Shown here one piece after another: positions 1 to 7,437 of a DNA stretch of 38,731 bases. Location: positions 1-38,731 of the forward strand of contig JAQYHB010000012.1 in assembly GCA_028722305.1 (NCBI GenBank), read 5' to 3'. The notes below the pieces were generated by a model, which searched no databases, was not told where the DNA came from, and saw nothing but the letters and a program-made list of their open reading frames with translations. A program made the translations under genes and the position numbers. The DNA is from Spirochaetales bacterium. GTDB taxonomy: Bacteria > Spirochaetota > Spirochaetia > Sphaerochaetales > Sphaerochaetaceae. Each line of letters starts with the position of its first letter. Position 1 is the first letter of the stretch.

Positions 1-1110
1 GTGGAGGATCTGCGCACGGTATTGGGGAACTTCTACCAGGTGATGAAGACGAAAGGCGATCTGCTTCGCTTTGTCTTCATCACAGGGGTGACGAAGTTCT
101 CGAAGGTGGGCATCTTCTCGGGGATGAACAACCTGAAGGACCGGAGCATGTCGCCGGTGTACGCGACGATGATGGGATACACGCAGAAGGAGCTTGAGTC
201 CTGCTTCGCAAGCTATATCAAGCATGGGATTCGAAAGAGCGGACTCGACAGGGACGCATACCTTGCCCGGGTCAAGGAGATGTACGACGGCTACCGGTTC
301 GCGCCGGGAGCAGAGACGGTGTACAACCCGGTGTCGATTGGCAACTTTTTCGATCCGGAAGATGCGGAAGGCACACGGTTCAAAGGGTACTGGGCTGAGA
401 CGGGGAACATGAAGCTGGTCATGGACATGGCGTCCACAATCGACCTTGACGTGACAGAAGTACTCGCGCGGGGCATGTCGGAAAGCGCGTTTGACTCGTT
501 CGACATCGCCGAGCTGAAGAGCATGAAGGGAGACGCCAACAAGATCCAGGCGTTGCTGTTGCAGACAGGGTATCTGACGCTCGACCACGAGGACGAGGTG
601 AAAGGGCTGTATTATCTGCGGATGCCGAACCGAGAGGTGAGGGACGCCTATGACAAGAGCCTTCTCAGGCGCTTTGGGGGAGGGGAACAGGTGGACCTGG
701 AAGTCGGGGACATGTGCGACGCGCTGAAGGCCGGGGAGACGGAGAAGTTCATCGGCATTCTCTCGCCGTTCATGAGCGGTATTACCTATCCCGAGGGAGC
801 AAGCAGGGAAGTAGTGTTCGCCACGGTGATCGCGACGCTGATGAGGCAGATGCGCCATCAGCTGACGGCCACCAGCAAGGAGCGCACCAGCGGGGGACGG
901 ATCGACCTTTCCATCGTTACCGACAAGCACGTCTATGTCATAGAATACAAGGTGGACAAGGATGCTGAAGCCGCATTGAGCCAGATCAAGGACAAGCACT
1001 ACGCCGACAAGTTCCGACTGGAGAAAGGCAAGACGGTCCATCTTGTGGGCATTTCCTTCTCTTCCACTGACCATGCCCTGCTGGACTGGAAGGAAGAGGT
1101 GCTGGACTGA
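1..1110 (+). CDS. AAA-ATPase-like / PD-(D/E)XK nuclease family protein (5'-truncated by the window edge)
   Basis: This is the C-terminal 369 residues of a protein whose full-length relative in this window (10956-12542, minus) has about 528 codons. The N-terminal ATPase half with the P-loop-like RPRRFGKS lies outside the window. Visible are the family segments FITGVTKFSKVGIFSGMNNL and MYDGYRF, followed by the C-terminal nuclease-like domain (PDDEXK_9, formerly DUF1703). Its probable active site is GGRIDLSIV followed by YVIEYK, that is D...ExK. The GTG at base 1 is simply the first codon in frame, not a real start. The cellular role of the family is unknown; the ATPase plus nuclease fold suggests nucleic-acid or defence-related work, which is inference. 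The gene converges with purA. It is one of four related sequences in the window. Confidence 0.85.
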   Translation: MEDLRTVLGNFYQVMKTKGDLLRFVFITGVTKFSKVGIFSGMNNLKDRSMSPVYATMMGYTQKELESCFASYIKHGIRKSGLDRDAYLARVKEMYDGYRFAPGAETVYNPVSIGNFFDPEDAEGTRFKGYWAETGNMKLVMDMASTIDLDVTEVLARGMSESAFDSFDIAELKSMKGDANKIQALLLQTGYLTLDHEDEVKGLYYLRMPNREVRDAYDKSLLRRFGGGEQVDLEVGDMCDALKAGETEKFIGILSPFMSGITYPEGASREVVFATVIATLMRQMRHQLTATSKERTSGGRIDLSIVTDKHVYVIEYKVDKDAEAALSQIKDKHYADKFRLEKGKTVHLVGISFSSTDHALLDWKEEVLD

Positions 1111-1234
1111 ACTACTTGTTTTTGGTATTTCGGTATCTGCGCCATCCGCAGTATCACTGCGTGAAACTGTTCCTGCTTCATTGATTGAACCTATACCCGG
1201 GAAGCACCATTGGCCCAGACAGGCTCGTAGGTAC

Positions 1235-1280
1235 AAAAAGGGGGGCCCAAAACCGGAGGCCGGTTTCTTGCTCCCCCTTC
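1235..1280. terminator. Bidirectional rho-independent terminator between the nuclease gene and purA
   Basis: AAACCGG (1250-1256) and CCGGTTT (1260-1266) form a 7-bp stem with a 3-base loop. It is flanked by a second paired layer of G and C runs (about 1240-1244 with 1272-1276). Read leftwards it is followed by TTTTTG, as expected for the end of the purA operon. Read rightwards it is followed by a T-rich stretch, so it can also serve the plus-strand gene. Confidence 0.75.
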
Positions 1281-1301
1281 TTATTTCTACGCGCGGCCTT
1301 T

Positions 1302-2570
1302 TCAGCGGATGATGATCTGGTTGCGCTCCGGTCCGACCGAGACATACTTGATCGGGGCTCCAGAGAGCTTCTCCAGAGCCAGGACGTACTCTTGGGCCTT
1401 CTTGGGAAGCTCCTCCCACTTGCGGCAGGAGGTGATGTCGCAGTTCCAGCCCTCGAACTCCTCGTAGATCGGCTTGGCCTTGGCCTGCCCCTGGGTGTCC
1501 GGCAGCTCGGTGACGCGCTTGCCGTCGATCTCGTAGGCGACGCAGACCTTGATCGTCTTGAAGGTGTCCAGGACATCCAGCTTGGTCAGTGCGATGGCGG
1601 TGAAGCCGTTGACCCAGGCGCCGAACTCGACGGCCACAGCGTCAAACCAGCCACAGCGGCGGGGACGACCGGTGGTAACTCCGAACTCGCCGCCGATTCT
1701 GCGCAGCTTCTCTCCATCCTCGTCAAACAGCTCGGTGGGGTAGGGGCCGCCTCCGACGCAGGTCGAGTAGGCCTTGGCGACACCGATGACCTCGTTGATC
1801 CTGTTGGGGGCGATGCCGGCTCCGGTGCAGGCGCCACCGGCGGTCGGGTTGCTGCTGGTGGTGTAGGGGTAGATGCCCCAGTCAAGGTCGCGGGCGATGC
1901 CGAGCTGGCCCTCGAGCAGGACGTTCTTGTTCTCCCTGACCGCCTTGCGGACGATGGGGAGAGTGTCCTTGATGCGGTTGCCAAACTCGGCTTTCCAGTC
2001 GGCGCATTTTTTGAGCAGCTCCTCCAAGGTGTAGGTGGGCAGGCCGTAGTACTCGAGCTCGCGGTTCTTCAGGGGAAGGACCATCTCCAGCCGGGTCTTC
2101 AGCCAGTCGGGGTCGAGCAGGTCTCCGGCGCGCAGACCGCTGCGGGCGCTCTTGTCGCTGTAGCAGGGACCGATGCCACACTTGGTGGTGCCGATCTTCT
2201 GGCTGGAGCTGCGCTTGTTCTCCTCGGCTCCGTCCAGAGCCTTGTGGTAGGGCATGATCAGGTGGGCTCTGGTGTCGATGAAGAGGTTCCGGGTGTCGAC
2301 GCCTTTGGCCTCCAGGTTGGACAGCTCATCGTGCATGCGGTCGAAGTTGACCACGGCTCCCGCGTCGACGATGTTGATCGTGTTGGGGTTGAAGATGCCG
2401 CTGGGGATGATATGCAGGCCGAACTTGCCCTTGTCGTTGACGACGGTGTGTCCGGCGTTGTCACCACCCTGATAGCGGATGGCGACTTGGCAGTTCTGGG
2501 CGATATAGTCGACGATGCGGCCTTTGCCCTCATCACCTGACTGGGCTCCAATTACAGAAATGACACTCAT
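1302..2570 (-). CDS. purA: Adenylosuccinate synthetase
   Basis: PurA joins IMP and aspartate at the cost of GTP to form adenylosuccinate, the first committed step from IMP to AMP, in the cytosol. The 422-residue protein has the usual family length and motifs: the N-terminal GTP loop GDEGKGR at about residues 11-17, GGDNAGHTVV carrying the catalytic His near residue 41, GIGPCYSDKSARSG, and the C-terminal GPERNQII. Its ATG overlaps the stop of the upstream phosphoribosyltransferase gene by 4 bases (ATGA), so the two are translationally coupled. With hpt upstream it forms a salvage operon that channels hypoxanthine through IMP to AMP. A strong hairpin terminator lies just downstream. Confidence 0.97.
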   Translation of the reverse strand: MSVISVIGAQSGDEGKGRIVDYIAQNCQVAIRYQGGDNAGHTVVNDKGKFGLHIIPSGIFNPNTINIVDAGAVVNFDRMHDELSNLEAKGVDTRNLFIDTRAHLIMPYHKALDGAEENKRSSSQKIGTTKCGIGPCYSDKSARSGLRAGDLLDPDWLKTRLEMVLPLKNRELEYYGLPTYTLEELLKKCADWKAEFGNRIKDTLPIVRKAVRENKNVLLEGQLGIARDLDWGIYPYTTSSNPTAGGACTGAGIAPNRINEVIGVAKAYSTCVGGGPYPTELFDEDGEKLRRIGGEFGVTTGRPRRCGWFDAVAVEFGAWVNGFTAIALTKLDVLDTFKTIKVCVAYEIDGKRVTELPDTQGQAKAKPIYEEFEGWNCDITSCRKWEELPKKAQEYVLALEKLSGAPIKYVSVGPERNQIIIR

Positions 2571-3109
2571 GTTCTTGCCTCCTGGGCACGTTGCTCGCGT
2601 TCTTTGCGGTTATGCTCGTCGATGTCGGCGGCATCCCATGGATAGCCGATCCAGATGTCGGGGATTTCCTCTCCGGCAAAATACCGCTTGACCTCGACCG
2701 GCATCTCCACATCTTTCTTCTTGAGTTTGTTGTGCAGCACCAGCACGGCAACCTCTTCGGGTTTGTACTTGAGAAGCTCGCCGACGCAGTAGGCCAATGT
2801 GGCGCGGGTATCGTCCACCTCGTCGATCAGCAGGATCTTCTTGCCGGTCAGCTGGGACTGGACCTCGTCGATCCACTGAATCTTGTGCGGGTGGTCGGCA
2901 TGGGAATGGTCGGTCCCGTAGTAGGAGATGCCGACGGCGTAGATCGGACGGTGGATGAAGGTCTTCAGGATGCGGGCAGGGATGAAGCCGCCGCTACCGA
3001 TGGCGACGATGACATCAGGGTCGTAGCCGCTCTTTTCCACGCGCTCGGCCAATCCCCTGACCAGTTTGTGCACCGTCTCATAGCTGACGTAATACTTCTG
3101 TTCGCTCAT
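2567..3109 (-). CDS. Phosphoribosyltransferase of the COG2236 (yeast Hpt1-like) type
   Basis: This is a 180-residue type-I phosphoribosyltransferase. The PRPP-binding loop reads ILLIDEVDDTRAT, the variant typical of the archaeal/yeast Hpt1-like group rather than of classical bacterial Hpt or Gpt. The C-terminal PDIWIGYPW also fits that group. An ATG two codons further upstream (3115) exists, but the AGGAG there would be only one base from it. The ATG at 3109 has AGGAG seven bases away and is preferred. The gene lies 11 bases after hpt and overlaps purA by 4 bases. A purine base (hypoxanthine, xanthine or guanine) is the likely substrate from family and context, but the exact base cannot be read from sequence. 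Confidence 0.85.
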   Translation of the reverse strand: MSEQKYYVSYETVHKLVRGLAERVEKSGYDPDVIVAIGSGGFIPARILKTFIHRPIYAVGISYYGTDHSHADHPHKIQWIDEVQSQLTGKKILLIDEVDDTRATLAYCVGELLKYKPEEVAVLVLHNKLKKKDVEMPVEVKRYFAGEEIPDIWIGYPWDAADIDEHNRKEREQRAQEART

Positions 3110-3120
3110 TGCCATGCTCC

Positions 3121-3678
3121 TTATTTCTGGGGATACATCTCAGCGATATAGGGAAGCGTGCGATGCTTCTCGTTGTAGTCCAGACCATATCCGACCACCC
3201 AGACATCGGGGATGGTGAAACCGCAGTAGTCGATCTCGACAGGGACGATATGGCGGTCCGGCTTGTCCAGGAGCACGGCGGTCTTGACGGACAGCGGCTT
3301 GCGGGTCTTGAAGGTGCGGATCAGATAGTCCAGCGTGTAGCCGGAGTCCAGAATGTCCTCCACGATCAGCACGTGCTTGTTCTCCATGTTCTGGCGAGTG
3401 TCCATCAACAGCCTGACGTTGCCGGTGGTCTTGTCTCCCGTGTAGGAGGAGAGTGCGATGAAATCGACGACATGCTCCTTGGTCAGGGCCCTGGTCAGGT
3501 CCGCGGTGAAGATGAAAGCGCCTTTGAGCACTCCCACGATCAGCAGCTCGCCTTTTCCTTCATAGTCTTTATCGATTTGGCGGGCCAGATCGGCGACCCG
3601 CTTCCGGATGGTGTCGGCGTCGATAAGAACGCCTTTGAGATCCTCGGTCAAAGCGGGGATCGTGAGAGATGCGGTCAT
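3121..3678 (-). CDS. hpt: Hypoxanthine phosphoribosyltransferase
   Basis: A 185-residue enzyme that converts hypoxanthine (and often guanine) plus PRPP into IMP (GMP). Motifs: the conserved LLIVGVLKGAFIFTADL region near residue 50, ALSSYTG, the PRPP loop VLIVEDILDSGYTL, and the C-terminal PDVWVVGYGLDYNEKHRTLPYI that recognises the base. The frame could open at a TTG two codons earlier (3684), but the AGGAG would then touch the start. The ATG at 3678 has AGGAG six bases upstream. This is the first gene of the hpt-phosphoribosyltransferase-purA operon. A TTGACA-like -35 lies at 3746-3751 on the minus strand, but no convincing -10 was found with it. Confidence 0.94.
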   Translation of the reverse strand: MTASLTIPALTEDLKGVLIDADTIRKRVADLARQIDKDYEGKGELLIVGVLKGAFIFTADLTRALTKEHVVDFIALSSYTGDKTTGNVRLLMDTRQNMENKHVLIVEDILDSGYTLDYLIRTFKTRKPLSVKTAVLLDKPDRHIVPVEIDYCGFTIPDVWVVGYGLDYNEKHRTLPYIAEMYPQK

Positions 3679-3796
3679 GCACAACTCCTCTCTGCAATCG
3701 TAGATGATTCGGATATGTATAGAGGTACCCTAAAAGGCTTCCACCTGTCAATTGAACGGGCTGGACAGGAAAGGCCTCTTTCAGAACAATGGGTGC

Positions 3797-4744
3797 ATGG
3801 CCTATCTGGTATTCAGACAATTGATTGTCATGACATTGATTTGTGTCATCGGTTATCTTCTCGCCAAGTGGAAGCATTTTGGCGAGAGGGAGAGCCAGTT
3901 CCTTTCCTATCTGCTTCTGTATGTTGTTACTCCCTGCATAATCATCGACACGTACAACGTGCCTTTCGACGGCGAGAAACTGACCCATTTCCTCATCATG
4001 CTGGGGCTTTCGGTCCTGACCTTCGCGCTGTTGATTCTCTTTTCCGCATTGCTCTTCGGCAAGCCCAAGGGCGAGGCGGACGACCGGATCCGCAGCCTGG
4101 ACAAGATGATCATCGTCTATTCCAATGCCGGCTATATCGGCATCCCGATCATCAGCGCGGTCCTGGGGCAGGAGGCCGTATTCTATCTGATGGTCTATAT
4201 CTTGATATTCAACACCGTCCTTTGGATCCACGGCCAGTACCTGATGACCCGCTCCATTTCGCTCAAGGCGGTCTTGACCAAGCCGGCGGTGCTGGCGAGC
4301 GCCTTCTCGATCCTTCTGTTCCTGAGTCCCTGGAAGCTGCCCTACGTGGTAGGCAATACCGCGCACTTGTTCGCCACGCTCAACACCCCGCTCTCCATGG
4401 TAGTGCTCGGCATCGTCTTCGCTTGCTTCAAGAAGCCCGAGGAGCCACTGCCAGTCAAGCGCCTTGCCGGAATTACCTTCCTGCGTCTGGTCGTGGTGCC
4501 GATGGTGATGCTGCTGTTGCTCTTCGTATCCAAGTCCTTTTTCTCCAGCCATCCGACGCTGCAGATGGTTTCCATCATCCTGCTGATTGTCTCGGCCTGT
4601 CCGGCCGGGATGGTGGCGACCAATTTCGCCCTGTTGTACAAAAAAGACTACACCTATGCCAGCTTCGCCATCGCCATCACGACGGTACTGTGCGTCGTCA
4701 CGCTTCCGCTATGCACCGCATTGGGAGAGGCTTTGTTGGTATAA
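3797..4744 (+). CDS. AEC (auxin efflux carrier) family transporter
   Basis: A 315-residue integral membrane protein with about ten hydrophobic segments and the family signature MIIVYSNAGYIGIPI in the middle, plus a late SACPAGMVATNFA segment. Relatives in bacteria are often annotated as malate or other organic-anion permeases; the substrate here is unknown. The frame is open upstream to a TTG at 3752, but the hydrophobic domain begins right after the ATG at 3797, so that start is chosen. It has no strong Shine-Dalgarno sequence, so the start is uncertain. It is divergent from hpt and 26 bases upstream of the flavin reductase gene, with which it may be co-transcribed. Confidence 0.83.
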   Translation: MAYLVFRQLIVMTLICVIGYLLAKWKHFGERESQFLSYLLLYVVTPCIIIDTYNVPFDGEKLTHFLIMLGLSVLTFALLILFSALLFGKPKGEADDRIRSLDKMIIVYSNAGYIGIPIISAVLGQEAVFYLMVYILIFNTVLWIHGQYLMTRSISLKAVLTKPAVLASAFSILLFLSPWKLPYVVGNTAHLFATLNTPLSMVVLGIVFACFKKPEEPLPVKRLAGITFLRLVVVPMVMLLLLFVSKSFFSSHPTLQMVSIILLIVSACPAGMVATNFALLYKKDYTYASFAIAITTVLCVVTLPLCTALGEALLV

Positions 4745-4770
4745 TATATTCCGAAAGAAGGGGGACCATC

Positions 4771-5280
4771 ATGTTGCAGGAAATCTCGATTGATTCGATT
4801 GAACTGGATCCGTTTGCCACCATCGGCAAGGATACGATGCTGATTACCGCCACCAGTACCAAAGGCTGGAACACCATGACGGCCTCGTGGGGTGGCATGG
4901 GCCATCTGTGGAACCGGAACGTCATGTGCATCTTCGTCCGCAGGAGCCGCTATACCCACACCTTCCTTGAGGAAGGGAGTCGTTTCACCTGCAGTTTCTT
5001 TCCCGAGGAGCAGAAGCAGGCTCTCGGGTATCTGGGAAACCACTCGGGCAGGGATGGGGACAAAGTCAAGGCGAGCGGGCTGAACGCCGAAGAGCTGGAT
5101 GATGGTTACGTCTCCTTCAAAGAGGCCAACCTCGTCTTCGCCTGCACCAAGATCGCCGAATCGGAGATGTCGCCCGAGAATTTCCATCTTCCCGAGGATA
5201 TTGTCCGGGATATCTACCGGGACGGAGACTGGCACACCCTGTATATCGGCTCAATCGACAAAGTCTATGTACAGTGCTGA
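4771..5280 (+). CDS. Flavin reductase-like (FMN-binding) domain protein
   Basis: A 169-residue protein of the flavin-reductase-like split-barrel family. The characteristic stretch is NTMTASWGGMGHLWNRNVMC (about residues 30-49), where the MTAS-type segment normally contacts FMN phosphate, followed by a FTCSF strand and a C-terminal YIGSIDKVY. Such proteins bind FMN and either reduce free flavin with NAD(P)H or act as small redox or flavin-carrier proteins. The ATG follows AAGAAGGGGG at good spacing. It lies 26 bases after the AEC transporter gene. No partner monooxygenase is nearby, so its physiological electron acceptor is unknown. Confidence 0.85.
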   Translation: MLQEISIDSIELDPFATIGKDTMLITATSTKGWNTMTASWGGMGHLWNRNVMCIFVRRSRYTHTFLEEGSRFTCSFFPEEQKQALGYLGNHSGRDGDKVKASGLNAEELDDGYVSFKEANLVFACTKIAESEMSPENFHLPEDIVRDIYRDGDWHTLYIGSIDKVYVQC

Positions 5281-5338
5281 GCAAGCGTTGCTTTTTGCCT
5301 GATAAGCTGGTATGACTTGCATACGACACATCAACCTA

Positions 5339-5366
5339 GACGGGACAAGACTCCCGTCTTGAGTCT
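5339..5366 (+). promoter_or_regulatory. Two mutually exclusive short hairpins in the leader of the E1 gene
   Basis: GACGGG (5339-5344) can pair with CCCGTC (5353-5358), or AGACTC (5349-5354) can pair with GAGTCT (5361-5366). The two stems share bases and cannot coexist. They lie about 30-60 bases before the E1 start. The first has only TT after it, so it is not a convincing terminator. It may be chance or a small leader switch. Confidence 0.25.
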
Positions 5367-5397
5367 CTGACTGCACATCGGAGCGAAGGAAGAGCGT

Positions 5398-7359
5398 ATG
5401 ATCTTGACAAACGACCAGGCCAGGAAGGCCCTCGGGATGATGGAGTGCTCCCGCCACTTCGAGGAACGCCTCCAGCGATATTTTCAACAGAAAGCCATGC
5501 ATGGCACCACCCATCTCTCCATCGGCCAGGAGGCCGCCCAGGAGGGGCTCGCCCTTGCCTTGGATGATGGGGATTGGATTGTTCCGACCCACCGCCATCA
5601 CGGCCACACCATCTGCCGGGGTACCGACATGCGGGCCATGTTCAGCGAGATGTGGGGTTCCCGGTATGGCATCTGCAAAGGTCTTGGAGGATCGATGCAC
5701 ATGACCGACATCTCGCGCTGGAATGCTGGCTCGAGCGCTGTCGTCGGCAGCGGGATTCCCATCGCTATGGGCCTTGCCTTGGCTCTGAAAAAACGGCAGA
5801 GCCGGGCCATCGCCGTCGCCATTTTCGGTGATGGCGCTACCAGCAGGGGGACGCTCCACGAGTGCATGAACCTTTCCAGTGTCTGGGACCTGCCTCTCCT
5901 TTTGTATCTGGAAAACAACGGATATGGCATGAGCGCCAGCGTGAAGGATGCTGTCGCCACCGACAATATCGCCAGGCGTTCCGACGGCTACCGGATTCCT
6001 TGGGCACAGGCAGACGGCAATGATGTGGAGGATGTCTATGCCAAGGCGAAGGTGGCGGTGGATACCATCCGGGCCACCGGCCGTCCCTATTTTCTTGAGG
6101 TCATCACCTATCGTGAGAACGGCCATAGCAAAAGCGATTGCTGCGCCTACCGGAGCCGTGCCGAAGAAGAGGCGTGGAGGAAGAAGGATCCGATCAAGCG
6201 TTTCTGCCACCGTCTGATCGAGGAAAAAGTCTGTTCCGAGGATGAGGTGCAGGCGATCCTGAAAGGGGCGGACGAGCAGGTCGACGAGGCGGCCCGTCAG
6301 GCCGAAATGACCAAGGACCAGGTGTTGTCCTTGGACGAGGCGAAGGGTTTCGTCTACGCCGATTCGGTAATCACCAAAAGGACGGAAGGCCAGGTCCACC
6401 ATACCAGCTACCGGAATGCGGTCCGCGAGGCGCTGGACGAGGAGATGGAAAGGTCGCAGAGCGTGCAGCTGTGGGGTGAGGACATCGGCACCTATGGTGG
6501 TTGTTTCGGAGTCACCGGAGATCTTTGCAGACGCCATCCCGGACAGGTGCGGGAGACTCCGGTCAGCGAGGAGAGCTTTACCGGCATGGCAGTCGGAGCT
6601 TCGATCCTCGGTATCAAGCCCGTGGTCGAGATCATGTACGGGGACTTCGTCACGCTTGCCAGCGACCCCTTGGTCAACCATGCCTCGAAACTGCGGTTCA
6701 TGAGCGCTGGGCAACTGAAATGTCCGATGGTGCTCCGCACCCCGTTGGGCAGCGGGACCGGGCATGGCAGCCAGCATACCCAGAGTCTGGAGGGGATGTT
6801 CAGCGGGATTCCCGGCCTGGTGGTGGTCGCACCCTCGACGCCCCACGATGCCAAGGCGTTGTTGAAGAGCGCCATCCGTAGCGACAATCCGGTCGTTTTC
6901 TTCGAGCACAAGCTGCTGTATGCCGTCGAGGGGGAGGTGGGGGACGAGACGAGCCTCATGCCTCTTGGCAAATGCGATATCAAGAGAGAGGGCAAAGACG
7001 TGACGATTGTCGCCTACAGCCGTGCGGTGCTGACCGCCCTTGAGGCAAGCGGGCAGTTGGCCGCGGAGGGTATTTCCTGCGAGGTGGTCGACCTGTGCAC
7101 GCTGAGTCCGCTGGATATCGGGACGGTGCTGCGCTCTGTCAGGAAGACCGGACGTCTGGTGATGGTGGAGGAGAGCAATCCCCACGGCAGCTATGGGCAG
7201 GACGTGATCGGGCAGGTGGCGGTCAGCGGGCTGAAGCTGAAGGCGCCGATGCGGATGGTGGCTGGCAAGGAACTCTGCGTTCCCTTTACCATGCGCCTTG
7301 AGGAGCAGATGGTCCCCCATGCGGATGATGTGGTGAAGGCGGTGCACGAGACCCTGTAG
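5398..7359 (+). CDS. Fused E1 alpha-beta subunit of a thiamine-diphosphate 2-oxoacid dehydrogenase
   Basis: A 653-residue fusion. Residues 1 to about 320 are an E1 alpha subunit (pyruvate, acetoin or branched-chain type). It has the thiamine diphosphate motif GDGATSRG at 144-151 ending with NN at 173-174, and the HRHHGH substrate/cofactor segment at 65-70. Residues from about 335 on are the E1 beta subunit, with VQLWGEDIG, PVSEESFTGMAVG and the late VVDLCTLSPLD. E1 decarboxylates a 2-oxoacid and passes the acyl group to a lipoylated E2. No E2, E3 or lipoate gene is adjacent, so partners must be encoded elsewhere or the enzyme acts differently. The real substrate (pyruvate, acetoin or branched-chain oxoacid) cannot be told. 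GGAAGAG precedes the ATG. The stop codon is TAG. Confidence 0.9.
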   Translation: MILTNDQARKALGMMECSRHFEERLQRYFQQKAMHGTTHLSIGQEAAQEGLALALDDGDWIVPTHRHHGHTICRGTDMRAMFSEMWGSRYGICKGLGGSMHMTDISRWNAGSSAVVGSGIPIAMGLALALKKRQSRAIAVAIFGDGATSRGTLHECMNLSSVWDLPLLLYLENNGYGMSASVKDAVATDNIARRSDGYRIPWAQADGNDVEDVYAKAKVAVDTIRATGRPYFLEVITYRENGHSKSDCCAYRSRAEEEAWRKKDPIKRFCHRLIEEKVCSEDEVQAILKGADEQVDEAARQAEMTKDQVLSLDEAKGFVYADSVITKRTEGQVHHTSYRNAVREALDEEMERSQSVQLWGEDIGTYGGCFGVTGDLCRRHPGQVRETPVSEESFTGMAVGASILGIKPVVEIMYGDFVTLASDPLVNHASKLRFMSAGQLKCPMVLRTPLGSGTGHGSQHTQSLEGMFSGIPGLVVVAPSTPHDAKALLKSAIRSDNPVVFFEHKLLYAVEGEVGDETSLMPLGKCDIKREGKDVTIVAYSRAVLTALEASGQLAAEGISCEVVDLCTLSPLDIGTVLRSVRKTGRLVMVEESNPHGSYGQDVIGQVAVSGLKLKAPMRMVAGKELCVPFTMRLEEQMVPHADDVVKAVHETL

Positions 7360-7437
7360 CTTGTGGTTCTACCTTTTCTTTTTCCCTCACGTTCGGTACA
7401 CTGGTACCCACTTAGTACTGAGGAGAAAAAGAACCGC

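Noticed and set aside
3746-3751. TTGACA on the minus strand as the hpt promoter
   Set aside because: No acceptable -10 was found 16-18 bases downstream, so it was not listed as a promoter feature.
5251-7347. A 698-codon open frame on the minus strand
   Set aside because: It mirrors the E1 gene and is low-information in composition (rich in His, Arg, Gly and Pro). The plus strand carries clear E1 motifs. The same applies to the long frames opposite purA (1185-2540), pheS (7387-8601), pheT (9167-10765), the ABC binding protein (18795-20306) and the second MFS gene (14914-16368).
7357-7437. The E1 gene, a TAG and pheS all share one frame, which looks like an amber-linked fusion
   Set aside because: PheS has its own ribosome site and start at 7438, and the 26 intervening codons show no domain. 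The sharing of frame is taken as chance.
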